DNA of 51,714 nucleotides from Actinomycetota bacterium (GTDB lineage Bacteria > Actinomycetota > Actinomycetes > Nanopelagicales > Nanopelagicaceae). Where the stretch lies: positions 1-51,714 of the forward strand of contig CANFVU010000007.1 in NCBI GenBank assembly GCA_947450545.1, in the 5' to 3' direction. Below are positions 39,807 to 50,800 of the stretch, piece after piece. Below the pieces are notes generated by a model, which searched no databases, had not been told where the DNA came from, and saw only the letters and a program-made list of their open reading frames with translations. Position 1 is the first letter of the stretch. Every line of letters begins with the position of its first letter. A program made the position numbers and the translations under genes.

Positions 39807-40778
39807 TTAAACCCCGGCCCTGAGGCTCACCATAAGAGCTTCGAGAGTCAACAACGGCGCGGCATTTCGCGCCAATCTCGCCCGCGCATCCATCACCGCA
39901 TCAATCTTGGCAATGATTTTGGTCTTCTCGGCATCGCTACCCGCACCCACTAATTGATCGCGATACTTCACTGCAATATCCAACAAAATCGTATCCAAGG
40001 TGTCATGCACCATCCGCGTCTGTCGAGACTTCTGTCCCTTTTCCAATTCCTTAATCGCCTTCGATCCGCCCGCCGTCAACTTCGAACCTTGCTGGCCCCA
40101 CGCCTCTTTCGCTTTGCGAATCTCTTCATCATTTAACTCTTCTGCAACCGCTTCGGCGCCACTCTTTGCAAGCTCCACGATCTTTGCAGCTGCAGCAAAC
40201 GCCCCCGCCACATCTTTAATTTCAAATGGTAATTTCAAAATCTCTGCCGACGTTGTCACACTCAACGATGCTGGTGCCACAAATGCCAACACCCGCACAC
40301 GCGAACGAATCGTCCCAATGACGTCAACATCCGATGGTGCACACAAAATCCACACCGTCCGAAGCCCCGGCTCTTCAATTGCTTTCAACAACGCATTCGC
40401 TGCCGAATCGGTCAATCGCTCAGCACTCTCCAAAATCACAACTCGATAATTCGCAGTCGATGGACTCCACGATGCGCGTTGCACAAGTTCGCGCACATCA
40501 TCAATCTTGATTGACAAACCATCTGTCTTAATTAATTCCAAATCGCCATGCGATCCCGCAAGTACCGTTGTGCAATCCGCGCACGCACCACAACCCACAT
40601 CACGACATAACAACGATGCAGCAAATGCCAACGCAGCTTCCTCGCGACCAAATCCCGTAAACAACCAGGCATGTGTCATCTCTTGTGATTCCGACGCATC
40701 ATTTGCGGCAGCTTTCGCAGCCCCCTTCATCACAGGCACTGCCTGCTTCTGGCCGACTAACGCATCAAAAACGGACAA
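39807..40778 (-). CDS. holB: DNA polymerase III delta-prime subunit
   Basis: This 323-residue clamp-loader subunit has the AAA+ fold with a degenerate P-loop (GFGREEAA in place of GxxGxGKT), as is normal for delta-prime. Its zinc module is CRDVGCGACADC, and ALLKAIEEPG is the typical segment. It helps load the sliding clamp on DNA. The start is TTG immediately after the stop of the Tmk gene (TAA then TTG), so it is translationally coupled to tmk, a common actinobacterial order. Confidence 0.92.
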   Translation of the reverse strand: MSVFDALVGQKQAVPVMKGAAKAAANDASESQEMTHAWLFTGFGREEAALAFAASLLCRDVGCGACADCTTVLAGSHGDLELIKTDGLSIKIDDVRELVQRASWSPSTANYRVVILESAERLTDSAANALLKAIEEPGLRTVWILCAPSDVDVIGTIRSRVRVLAFVAPASLSVTTSAEILKLPFEIKDVAGAFAAAAKIVELAKSGAEAVAEELNDEEIRKAKEAWGQQGSKLTAGGSKAIKELEKGQKSRQTRMVHDTLDTILLDIAVKYRDQLVGAGSDAEKTKIIAKIDAVMDARARLARNAAPLLTLEALMVSLRAGV

Positions 40779-42803
40779 TTACTTCGCCTTCTTCGCAATA
40801 TTCATCTTCAACAACGGCAGCGCCGAAACGCGCTCCACAATCGCCGCATGAATCACTTCCACACTCTGCTGCGCATCAATCACCGCATATCGATCCGGAT
40901 CGACCGCCGCCAAATTCAAAAACTCATTCCGCACTCGCTCATGAAACGCCAGTGGCTCTTCCTCTAAACGATCCTTCGACGTCAATCGCCCAATGCCCAC
41001 CTCGGCAGGCAGATCCAAAATAATCGTCAACGTCGGAGTCAACTGCTCCGTCGCCCACCGACTAATTCGCGCCACCTCAGATGGTTGCAACACACGCCCC
41101 GCACCTTGATATGCAATCGATGAATCCAAATAACGATCCGTAATCACAACCGATCCCGCATCTAACGCCGGACGAATCAACGAATACACATGGTGCGCAC
41201 GATCCGCCGCATACATCAACGCCTCCGCGCGCGGTGAAATATGTCCCGTCTCATTCGCCAACAAAATCTTGCGAAGCTCAACACCTAAATCAGTTCCACC
41301 AGGCTCACGCGTCAACACGACAGTCTCACCAATGGATTCCAAATACTCTTTCAACATCTTCGACTGCGTCGACTTACCCGAACCTTCACCACCTTCAAAA
41401 GAGATAAAGACTCCCGAATGTGTCGCCCCGGTTATTCCCCCGAGCTCACCGCGAAATGCCATCGCAATATCCGACCACAACGAAACATTGGGACGATCCT
41501 TCATGCGACGGTAAGAAACAACTCCCACCACCACACCAATGATTCCCGCACCAAACATCGTAAATGCCGCACCGTTATACGAGACCGAGAAATTCGAAAC
41601 CTTAAATGTATGTCGACCCACCGCAGCTGCCACAGCCGGTGCGATTGCCAAAACTCCGACCAACGAAATACGAATCAACGATTGCACGAAAGCAAATGTG
41701 CGCCCACGTACTTCATCCTCAACTTCAAGCCCCAACATCGTGAAGCCAGTGACCCACGAAAGCCCCGCAAATGCCCCTAAAACAACCACAATAAACAAGG
41801 CCAAGACCAAGTTAGTAACAAGTGCCAATAACAATAAGAAAACAGACGAAATCGTCAGCGACGCACCAAAAATACGACGACGCGAGAATTGCCCAAAGAT
41901 CTTTGGTCCCAAGGAGATTCCCAAAGCAAGACCAAGGAATACCGCACCAAACAAGATTCCATACGCAGCATCACCCGCCTGCAGATCCCCAACAAAAGTA
42001 CGCGCCAATCCAATAACTGCACCCGCCGCAAAGAACGCACCAAGCATTCCAAAAATCAGCCCCGATATAACTTGATTGCTCCGTACAAATTTAAAGCCCT
42101 CAAACAAACTTCGCCCAATATTGTCACTCTTCGTCTTTGAATCCGCAGCGCCCTTTGGCAACATCTTCAACGTATAAACAATCCACGCCGTATACAAAAA
42201 CGAAATCGCATCCACATACAACGCCAAATCCGCCGGCGTAAAGAACTTCGTGTGCTTCAACCCCGCACCCGCAATAGCAATCAACGCAAAGACCACCGAC
42301 GCCACCGGCGCACTTCCATACGACGCCAACAACGTTACCTGGTTCGCCGACTCCAATTTATTCTTCGGCACCAAATTCGGCACCGACGCTTCCTTCGCGG
42401 GCGACCAAAACAACGTCACCGCTTCCACTAAAACAGTGGCGGTATATAACCAAAGATAATTTCCAACAATCGGAATCGATGCATACAAACCAAATCGCAA
42501 AATATCGCAGACAATCATCAAACGCCTACGATCAAATCGATCAGCGATCACACCAGCAATCGGCCCCAAGAAAACCGCCGGCAACAAACGCACAATAAAA
42601 ACACCCGCAATAGCAAAGTTCGCCTTCTTATAATCCGATCCCGCTAGCTCCTGCGCCAATGCAGTCGTGGCCAACAATCCAAGCCAATCCCCAAACGAGG
42701 AGAAGGCCATCGAGTTCCACAGCTTCCTAAAAGCCGGAATCGACAACACACTCCTGGAATCCGCCTGCGCGGGGGCGCCGGGATATGGCATCTGCTGAGA
42801 CAT
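40779..42803 (-). CDS. tmk: Fusion of MFS transporter and thymidylate kinase
   Basis: This 674-residue fusion has an MFS domain of about 12 helices (about 20-430, with GVIADRFDRRR). A dTMP kinase domain (about 465-670) follows, with P-loop FEGGEGSGKST, TREPGGT and the lid and base motif DRYLDSSIAYQG. The kinase makes dTDP from dTMP, and the role of the membrane part is unknown. Such fusions are known in actinobacteria, so this is not a frameshift artefact. ATG 42803 is preferred to TTG 42827 because identity with the second copy ends at 42818, between the two. TAGACT lies just before the ATG, suggesting a leaderless transcript. The 5' end is duplicated at 51432-51635. Confidence 0.9.
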   Translation of the reverse strand: MSQQMPYPGAPAQADSRSVLSIPAFRKLWNSMAFSSFGDWLGLLATTALAQELAGSDYKKANFAIAGVFIVRLLPAVFLGPIAGVIADRFDRRRLMIVCDILRFGLYASIPIVGNYLWLYTATVLVEAVTLFWSPAKEASVPNLVPKNKLESANQVTLLASYGSAPVASVVFALIAIAGAGLKHTKFFTPADLALYVDAISFLYTAWIVYTLKMLPKGAADSKTKSDNIGRSLFEGFKFVRSNQVISGLIFGMLGAFFAAGAVIGLARTFVGDLQAGDAAYGILFGAVFLGLALGISLGPKIFGQFSRRRIFGASLTISSVFLLLLALVTNLVLALFIVVVLGAFAGLSWVTGFTMLGLEVEDEVRGRTFAFVQSLIRISLVGVLAIAPAVAAAVGRHTFKVSNFSVSYNGAAFTMFGAGIIGVVVGVVSYRRMKDRPNVSLWSDIAMAFRGELGGITGATHSGVFISFEGGEGSGKSTQSKMLKEYLESIGETVVLTREPGGTDLGVELRKILLANETGHISPRAEALMYAADRAHHVYSLIRPALDAGSVVITDRYLDSSIAYQGAGRVLQPSEVARISRWATEQLTPTLTIILDLPAEVGIGRLTSKDRLEEEPLAFHERVRNEFLNLAAVDPDRYAVIDAQQSVEVIHAAIVERVSALPLLKMNIAKKAK

Positions 42804-42818
42804 AAGGGGGAGTCTATC
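42615..42818 (-). repeat. Direct repeat copy A: 5' end of the MFS-Tmk gene
   Basis: These 204 bases match 51432-51635 at 199 positions, in the same orientation. They cover the first 63 codons and 15 bases upstream, including TAGACT. The five differences are all synonymous. This copy belongs to the intact gene. Confidence 0.95.
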
Positions 42819-42821
42819 GGT

Positions 42822-42855
42822 GCTCAAAACAGGGCATTTTCAGCCTATTTTGAGC
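42822..42855 (-). terminator. Imperfect hairpin between the secreted-protein gene and MFS-Tmk
   Basis: GCTCAAAACAGGGC (42822-42835) pairs with GCCTATTTTGAGC (42843-42855) with one mismatch and one bulge around a 7-base loop. It begins 8 bases after the stop of the 663-residue protein and ends just before the repeat boundary at 42818. It probably separates cassette transcription from tmk, although it has no T-run. Confidence 0.6.
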
Positions 42856-42862
42856 CCTCTAG

Positions 42863-44854
42863 CTACTTTTTAACGGTGACAGTGACGGTCTTGGTTGTAT
42901 TGCCTACCTTGATCGTCAGCTTGTATATGCCTGGCTTAGCAAACTTCAAAGCTGGCAAAGTCACGTTGCCTTTCGATTGAGTTGTCGTTGAAGAGACTTG
43001 ATAACTCTTTCCATCGGCACCCTTAATTGTCACAACAACTTTTGATCCCTTAGCCACAGCTGGCAAAGTGAGGGCAAAAGTCTTCGAAGCACTTATCGAA
43101 ACAGCAGTGGAAGGTTTCGCCGCTGAGACAGAAATTGAAGCCTTCGATGTTGATGGCAACACAGTCGCACCAGAACTCTTTGGCAATGCACTTGGAATTG
43201 GTTTACTTGGTGAAGGCAGCGGCTGAGGAGTTGCACTTGGTACAACTGGCAAAACAATTCCGGTTGGTTCTGGAGATGGATTTGCAAATGGTGTTGGAGA
43301 GTTGCGAATGACCGGAGTCATCACCGGCGATGGGGTCGTTGATGGGGAAGGTGTTGGTGTTGGAGATTCAGAGACAACTGGAGCAGGTGCACCTCCGCCA
43401 CCGCCACCAAGTGCAGCCAAAATTGTGAATGGGCGAGATACAGAAGTACTTGCATAACTTGAGGTAGCAACTGAAGTTGCGGTCACTGTACAAGAACCTG
43501 TGGCACTGAGATTAATGCTTGCAGTGCCTGAAGTATTTTGTGTTACAGAACAATTTCCTGATGCAGTGAAATTAATAGTAATTCCAGAGACCGCAGTAGT
43601 TGCCGAGACTGTAAATGGACCAGGCAAATTCTTATCGGCGATTGCTGAGAAAGTAATTGCTGGTGTTGCTTTAGTGATGTTGAAAGTTTTATTTGCTGTC
43701 GCGGCGTCATAAGTTGAAGTAGCAGGGGATGTTGCTGTGACAGTACAAGTACCCACTGCGTTCGCAATAATTCCTATCGCAGAGTCGTATGTACATGCAT
43801 TAGCTGGATTGCTCGTAACTGTGATGGTGACGACTCCACCTGATGCAACAGAAGCAGATACTGATTGGTTAGATCCAACAGCCATATTGGCTAGCGTTGT
43901 TGGAGTCCATGTCACTGTATTTGCAGTCAAACTCGCTGCTGAAACAGTTGCGGATGATGATGCTGGAGATACATCAGAAGTACCAACAATATTGGTAGCA
44001 GTGACAGTTGCTGTATATGTTCCTGCAATAACTCCAGTAAATGTTGTGGTGGTTCCGCCCGTAACTGACTTTGATGCATTGCCGGCAGCATTTGTACTGT
44101 TAACAACGCTGACAGTGTAAGAAGTGATTGTGCTGCCATTATCTGCCGGAGCGCTCCAGGTGGCAGTCAGCGTCGTTCCGCTTGCAGAGAATGTTGGTGC
44201 AGTAGGAGCTGATGGCTTTGATGGGACAATAGCAGTCGCAAAAGATGCAGAAGCAGAACTTCCAAGACTGTTGATTGCAACAATTGTGTAGTTCAACGTA
44301 CTACCGGCAGCAAGACCTGTAAAAGTTTTACTAGTGGCAGCTGGATCTGAAATGGTTGTGTCTACTCCACCAACAGAAATTTTGTAACCTGTTAGTGGAA
44401 GTCCGCCAGTATTAGTTGGAGCTCCCCAAATCAACGCAACTTGTCCAACGCCTGCAGTTGCAGATGTAATCGTTGGTTTAGCTGGTACAGATTTTGCAAC
44501 GAACGTAACGGGATCGGATTCGACAAGCGCGCCAGTGTTATCAACTGCAGTCACCGAAATTGAATACGATGCTCCGCCAGATAAGCTGTCGATATTGATT
44601 TGGCACGGTGAAGCAATGCAACCTACCGGTGAAGTTTGGGTTGTAATTCCCCCTGTGGTCGCTTTTGCATAATATGTAATTGCGCCAGTAACTTTTGAAA
44701 AACTTACTTGTACTGAAGCAGCATCGACTGAATAAGGCGAGATCGAGGCACTCGAGACAGTTACCCCTGACGGCTTGGGCATGGTTGCCCAAGCCGCGGC
44801 GAGACCAATAGTTGCAAGAGTTAGGGCGATAATTGAAGTTATAAATTTTTTCAT
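42863..44854 (-). CDS. Secreted multi-domain Ig-like/FN3 protein (partner of giant repeat protein)
   Basis: This 663-residue exported protein has a signal peptide (about 1-23). Three fibronectin-III-like domains follow (about 28-305; KPTITSATAGVGQVALIWGA and PTFSASGTTLTATWSAP mark starts). Two Ig-like modules with single Cys pairs come next (about 310-475; CTYDSAIGI and CTVTATSPAT). After a GGGGGG hinge there is a Pro/Ser/Thr-rich stalk (about 482-575) and a C-terminal beta module (about 585-663). There is no LPXTG motif. The start lies 7 bp after the giant gene stop, with AAGGGG as ribosome-binding site, so the two form an operon. A surface-fibre or adhesion role is inferred from architecture. 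Confidence 0.85.
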   Translation of the reverse strand: MKKFITSIIALTLATIGLAAAWATMPKPSGVTVSSASISPYSVDAASVQVSFSKVTGAITYYAKATTGGITTQTSPVGCIASPCQINIDSLSGGASYSISVTAVDNTGALVESDPVTFVAKSVPAKPTITSATAGVGQVALIWGAPTNTGGLPLTGYKISVGGVDTTISDPAATSKTFTGLAAGSTLNYTIVAINSLGSSASASFATAIVPSKPSAPTAPTFSASGTTLTATWSAPADNGSTITSYTVSVVNSTNAAGNASKSVTGGTTTTFTGVIAGTYTATVTATNIVGTSDVSPASSSATVSAASLTANTVTWTPTTLANMAVGSNQSVSASVASGGVVTITVTSNPANACTYDSAIGIIANAVGTCTVTATSPATSTYDAATANKTFNITKATPAITFSAIADKNLPGPFTVSATTAVSGITINFTASGNCSVTQNTSGTASINLSATGSCTVTATSVATSSYASTSVSRPFTILAALGGGGGGAPAPVVSESPTPTPSPSTTPSPVMTPVIRNSPTPFANPSPEPTGIVLPVVPSATPQPLPSPSKPIPSALPKSSGATVLPSTSKASISVSAAKPSTAVSISASKTFALTLPAVAKGSKVVVTIKGADGKSYQVSSTTTQSKGNVTLPALKFAKPGIYKLTIKVGNTTKTVTVTVKK

Positions 44855-44861
44855 TTACCCC

Positions 44862-47800
44862 TTAGACCGTCCGATTCTGTCGTACGGCAACTTGTCCAGG
44901 CGAAGGGGGCGTAAATGCCGTGTTGTAGCCCGACAGGACCATCAAATCTGTGGCTCCGGTTGGATTAATTGGAATCACTTTAATCTTCCACTGTATGGAG
45001 GAATCAAGTTGTAGTCCGTAGTTTCCATCGGAATCTGTGGATGTAATAACTGCTACAGCATCGTTATCAGACGTTTCAGTTGAAGGAAGTGCATAAATAA
45101 CAGCGCCTGAAACAGCTGTGCCATTATGTGTAACGGTTCCGATGACATTTCCTTGAGCAAGCGTCATGGTCAATGTTGATCCAACCATGTTAGCGCCAGT
45201 ACATGTATTGCTTGCATTGGTTGTCACAGTTACAGAATCACTCGAATCCGCTTGTAGGTAGCAAACGCTTTGAGCGCCTGGCTTCCCTGGACCTGGCCAT
45301 GCAGTAATTCTGTAGTACTTAGTTCCTGGAAGGGAAAGACTTGCTCGACCTTGATCATCGAGACCGTAGCCACCCACCCATCCAATCCAATTTCCAGAAA
45401 TGTCTACTTGCTCAACATTCACCCAGCCCCACTTATCAGTCACACCGCTCTTTGCGTTGATAACCAAGTTGAGATTTGGTGCTGCCAATTTGAAACTTTG
45501 ATTGTTGACGCTTGAGAATGCAAGTCCTGCACCAGAAACACCATCATATGTTTTCGCTGCATATTGACTCTTCATATTCCATGGAGCATCTACTTGAACA
45601 GCAAATGCTGTGGAAGTATCAACGATATTAAATGTTGCGACACCACTTGAATCAGTGTTGCTTCCACCAATCCATTGCTTGTTACCGCCCACGACACTGA
45701 ATATCTGCACCCAAGCACCTTGCCCGATATTTGAGTCATCAGGTTTCTTCACCTGAATAGTCGTATTCGGCGCTGGCATCGTGATTGTGATTGGTGAGCT
45801 TATGTCGCTACCCACATAATCTGATGTCGTACTCAAATCAACGGATGGAACATTCACGCAAGGGGTAGTGACTTGCGAGGATGCACAATTCACTCTAACC
45901 ACTGCACTTGATCCCCATGGTGGGTCAATCCAGATCCACAGATTTTGCGTGCCTGTTAATCCGCCGCCAAAACCGCTCTTAATCGCAGCTTTATCCACGA
46001 ATACTGAAACTTTTCCGTTGGAATCACTATTTCCATATGTATTCCAAGGACCTAGTCCAATTCCGAATCCTGCATTTTGAATTGGATGTCCATCTTTATC
46101 TACGAGACGAACTGTGAGGTTCGGTGCACGTAATCCGAGCACGACTCCACCTGAATTTGTCGCACATCCAGAGACATTGGAAATCGTATTTGAAGATGTC
46201 ACAGTCAATGAACAACGTGCACTTCTCGCCAATCCCGAAACATTCCATGGAACGTTCGCTTCTAGCTGGTAATTACCAGCAGAGAGCGCCATACCAAATT
46301 GACCTTGTGAGTTGGTATTAGATCCATAATTACCAAGCCAATCGCCTGTATCAGCATTAATTGGATTAACCCAACTATTTGCGACAGATGATCCATCCGG
46401 CTTTTGCACAACACCCGTTACAGATGGAGTTGCAAGATGTACCGGGAAAATTCCAGAAGAGTTCTTAGAAACCGGTGCTGCATTGAATGTGTCACTCAGT
46501 GCAACAATCGAAGTATTCGATCCATCAACGACAGCTGTGTAAGCATGACGAGTGGATGTCGTACTTCCGTTCCAAGGGGCATTAACCGTGACGGTGTATA
46601 CGTGACCAGCTGTTGGGGCATTAAGAGCAACAAATCCATTGCGATCTGTTGAACCTCCGCCAATCCAAACGTTATCGGTTGCATCAAATAATTCAACCCA
46701 TGTGTATGGGACCAAGGAATTATTAACTGGATCAGTTACTTCCATTTTCACATTTGGTGTAGCAAGTGAAACAGAATCAGCGAATGTGGTGCCGGCACCG
46801 ATAAGCGTTGCTACTTCTGACGATGTATATCTCTTAAAGAGTGATGCATACGAACTCGAGTAATCAGCATTTCCATTAACTTCAACGCGGACGTTAAATG
46901 ACTTATCTGGAAGTGCTGAAAGCCCATCAAGGTTGAATCGAGCGTAGCCGTTGGAATCTGTTCCAGAGCCACCGATCCATCCAAAGTTGTCTTTATCTAG
47001 GTTCACCCAAAGATTTCTCGCTGGTGATCCATTAGCCATCACGCGGATAGTGATATTTGGAGCTACAAGACGCAGATCGACAGATCCACCGCCATGCATA
47101 AAACCTGCTCCTTCGATGGCAGATTTACCTTGATATGTGGCCATTGAGAAGTTGCTTGATCCATTCGGAGCGACTTGAAGTTGCGAATCAGAGGCAAAGT
47201 CTGTGGTCCCAACGGTGTACCCAGTTGGAGCTGACATTGCCCAATTTCCATTTTGATCTGTATTCGCGCAAATCCATGGGCTCTTTGACGAAATATTAAC
47301 GAATAGGCAGACACGAGCATTTGCGAGCGCAGTTGCACCCGTTGGATCCAGAACTCGGCCAGACCAGGTTGGTGACTTCAATTTAATCTTGAATGCAGAC
47401 GTTGTAAGACCAGCAGTTTGGGCAGCGCCTTCTACGCTCGTATTTCCATTTGCTGCGACAACAACGTTACCTATGAGATCGCTGTTACCCATGTTTGTAA
47501 CATTCCACGGTGCGCGTGCATAGATTGAATACGATCCTTGAGGAAGTGACATTGCCCAACTTCCGTCAGCATGTGAACCAACAGAGTAATCCCACATTTC
47601 TTGACCAGTTGAATTGTCTACAGGAACAATTTGTGCATCGCGAACGGCAACTCCTGGTGTAGTTGTATCAACAACAGTTCCGACAAGTCCTGCTGTGCCA
47701 AGTTTCAAAACATAAACACCGCTTGAATTTGGCGTGACACCTGTGACTGCACCTGTGAATGAAGAGCCGCTTGCTGTGACACTTACGGAATAGATCTTCT

Positions 47801-50800
47801 TAGAAGCGGTTGGTTCTGAACCATCTCCTGGAGGGTTGACTACAAAATCATATGTCCCAGCGCTTGTGAGGTTTACTCCACCGATTCCACTCCAACCAGT
47901 ACCACTCCAATCAATCCAGTTACCATTCTTACGAATTTCAATTCCGATATTTTGGAGATTTGTATTTCCAGTTGCGGTTTGGACTGCAACTTTCAAAGTT
48001 GGAGCATTAAGACGAATTTCTCCAAAATCTTTTGACAAAGTATTTGGATCTGTAACGGCGAATGAATCTGTATTTGTCACCGAGACGTCCGAGCGACCTT
48101 CCGGCTGTAAACGCAAGCGATATGTTCCAGCTGCTTCTACGCGCATGCTGAAATATCCATCTTGGTTGACGTTGGCCCAGTTATTGGACCAATTCCAGTT
48201 AACTCCATCACCAGCAAGTTTCTGGAGGTTGACGTTCATCCAGATGTTATTTCCATTGCTCCAAGGGACTCCCGCAGCATCAAGGACTCGTCCAGAAATA
48301 TTCGCACTAGCAGGCGATACGACATAACGCCCACTATCTTGAGAAACTGCCGAACCTAGGGCTTGAGGATCATTTCCAACAGTGAACGAAGTAACTGCAC
48401 CCGCTTCAACTTTCACGATGTACTGCTTAGTTGTAAGTCCTACTATAGATGCAGCGCCTTGCGGAGGATTGACGGTTAGTAGATATTGGCCATTTCCTAG
48501 AGCGGCGCTTGTTAATCCTGGATTGCTTGCATTGAGATCCATGTTTTGAATCCAATGACGTGCACCATAAATATCGTCAAACATCTCAACAGTCACCCAA
48601 CCATTACTTAGTGGTGTTGCGGGACTCGTGAGTGGATTTACAACTGTAAGTTTGAGATTTGGCGTCGCAAGATTCGCGTTGATCACTTGTGAATCAGCTG
48701 GTGAGTTACTGTTATAACTAACTTTTAGTGGGCCTGTTGTTACATCGAAAGGTTCGATGAAGCTCTGGGAATAATCATTGAACCCGATTGGGTTCAAGGA
48801 AACGCGATATCGCCCAGCCTCTGTGATGTTGTAACGAACCACTCCTTGTGACCAGCCGCCATCTTGAGAATAATCCCAGAAATTCTTGACAGAGTTCCAC
48901 TTAAAGAGCGTTGATTGAATCCATTGACCGTTTGCAAATGAGATTGCACCACCAGTTGGTGTCTTCACATTAAGGGTTACATTTGGCACAGATGGTGCAA
49001 GTTTGAAAACGCCGTCACTCTCTGCTGTCACTCCTGTAATAGAAGCAACACCAGAACTATTCACGGTAACTTCATATGTCTTGGTTGCAAAACCAAGTGA
49101 GCTGTCAGGGCGCACATTTAAGCGATATGTCCCTTGAGGCATGTTGAAATTCACTTTGCCCTGCTGGTTAAAGCCCATGCCTTCACAGTTGCCCCCAGAA
49201 GTTGGGCAATAATCCACTGACCCCGCGGTCAATGGCGTTGAAGAGTTTGCTGGATCTACGATCTGTAGGCGCAGGTTTGGCTGCTTTGGCGAGATGAGAT
49301 AAACATCGCCGTCCTTATTGACCGTCTCCTGGAATGTTGCTACCGAAGTGGTTGCGTTATATGTGAGGTGATAGTTGGAGAGTGCGTAAACACCGCTTTG
49401 ATCGTTTACTCGAATCAAATACTTGCCGGTGCTGAGAGATACACCCGATGTACCAGTCCATCCACCACCGTCAAAGCAACTCTGAATGTTCCAACTGTTA
49501 TCAGTAGGGCACACTTGAATATTCGATTGAGTCAACATTGTAGACGGATCTAGCGGATCGACGATCTTAAATTTCAAACTTGATAGTCCAATTGGAAGTG
49601 GATAAAAACCGGAAGAGTTTTTAGCAATAGTGGTATTAGATGCATCTTTGACAACCACTGAAGATCCACTAACTACAACAGAATAAGAAATTGCAGCTAA
49701 ATCAGAATTTCCAAATGGACTGAGGGTTAACTTGTACGTTCCGTCTGGAACTTGAATCCCACCTTGGAGTGTTGCTGAATTGAAATTTCCCCAGAAACAA
49801 TTGCCTTCGTTTCCACCGCCGAGGTCAATACACATACGGGCATCAATCCATTGAGTTTGGAGTTCAATCCCAGATGGATGACTTACAACAAAGGGAATAT
49901 TTACTGAATTAAGCGAAACGTGATAACTGCCATCACCATCAAGTGCAATCACATTATTGGCTTCATCTTTAAGTGTGAAAGTGCTTCCAGAAACCGTCAA
50001 AGTAAAGTTTGAGTTACTTGCATCATCACGATTCGGACTAAGTGAAATTGAATATGTTCCGTCCGTAAATGCAGACTTCTCCCACGAAGCGTTGCCGTCG
50101 GTGGAAGCAATATTGCCCATATCCGTCTTTGTTGAGTTGCGATTAACTTGAATGTTCGCAGCTTCCAAAGTAGAGGTGCCACTCTTCACCACTTTGAGTT
50201 TAAGCAAAGCGCTATCGGCTGGCTTAGAAAGATTAAATTCGAATGGCTTTGTTGCGGAATAACCGCTCTGTGTGAGTGACCAATTTCCGCTTGAATCTTG
50301 GTAAATATTGCGCACAAAAGCCGGGTTTGTGCCGCTTCCCGTTGGAGTGAAGATAACTTGGTACTTTCCAGCAATATTTCCCGCTACTGAGGCATAGAAA
50401 GTTCCATTGGAAGTCATGCCCGAATTTGATCGTGCAATTTGTGGGTCCGCTGCAGGGTTTCCACTTGAAGGATCTTCACGAACAACGCGCACGTTGTAAT
50501 GCGTTCCTGAAGGCAATGTGTATGAAGTGCCATCTGTGTTCTTGAGATGTCCAACCAATGTATTTGTGCGCAACTTAAATTGATAGATGCCAGCACCAGT
50601 TGGTGAATACACAGAAGTGAATTGGGCATCCGAATAGAAAGTAGGAGTTTGTGATCCCGCTGCTCCGCTTACTTTCATTCCATAGCGCCACGCGAATGTC
50701 GCACTATTTGTTGCACGTGAATCAGGAGCAATTGTCGCAAAGTAACTGGTGCTCGTGCTCAAGGCTGTTGGTAAATAAACACCAAATGCGCCACTTCGCA

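Noticed and set aside
40779-42803. Frameshift or assembly artefact joining an MFS gene and tmk
   Set aside because: MFS-dTMP kinase fusions are known in actinobacteria, and both domains are complete with a continuous reading frame.
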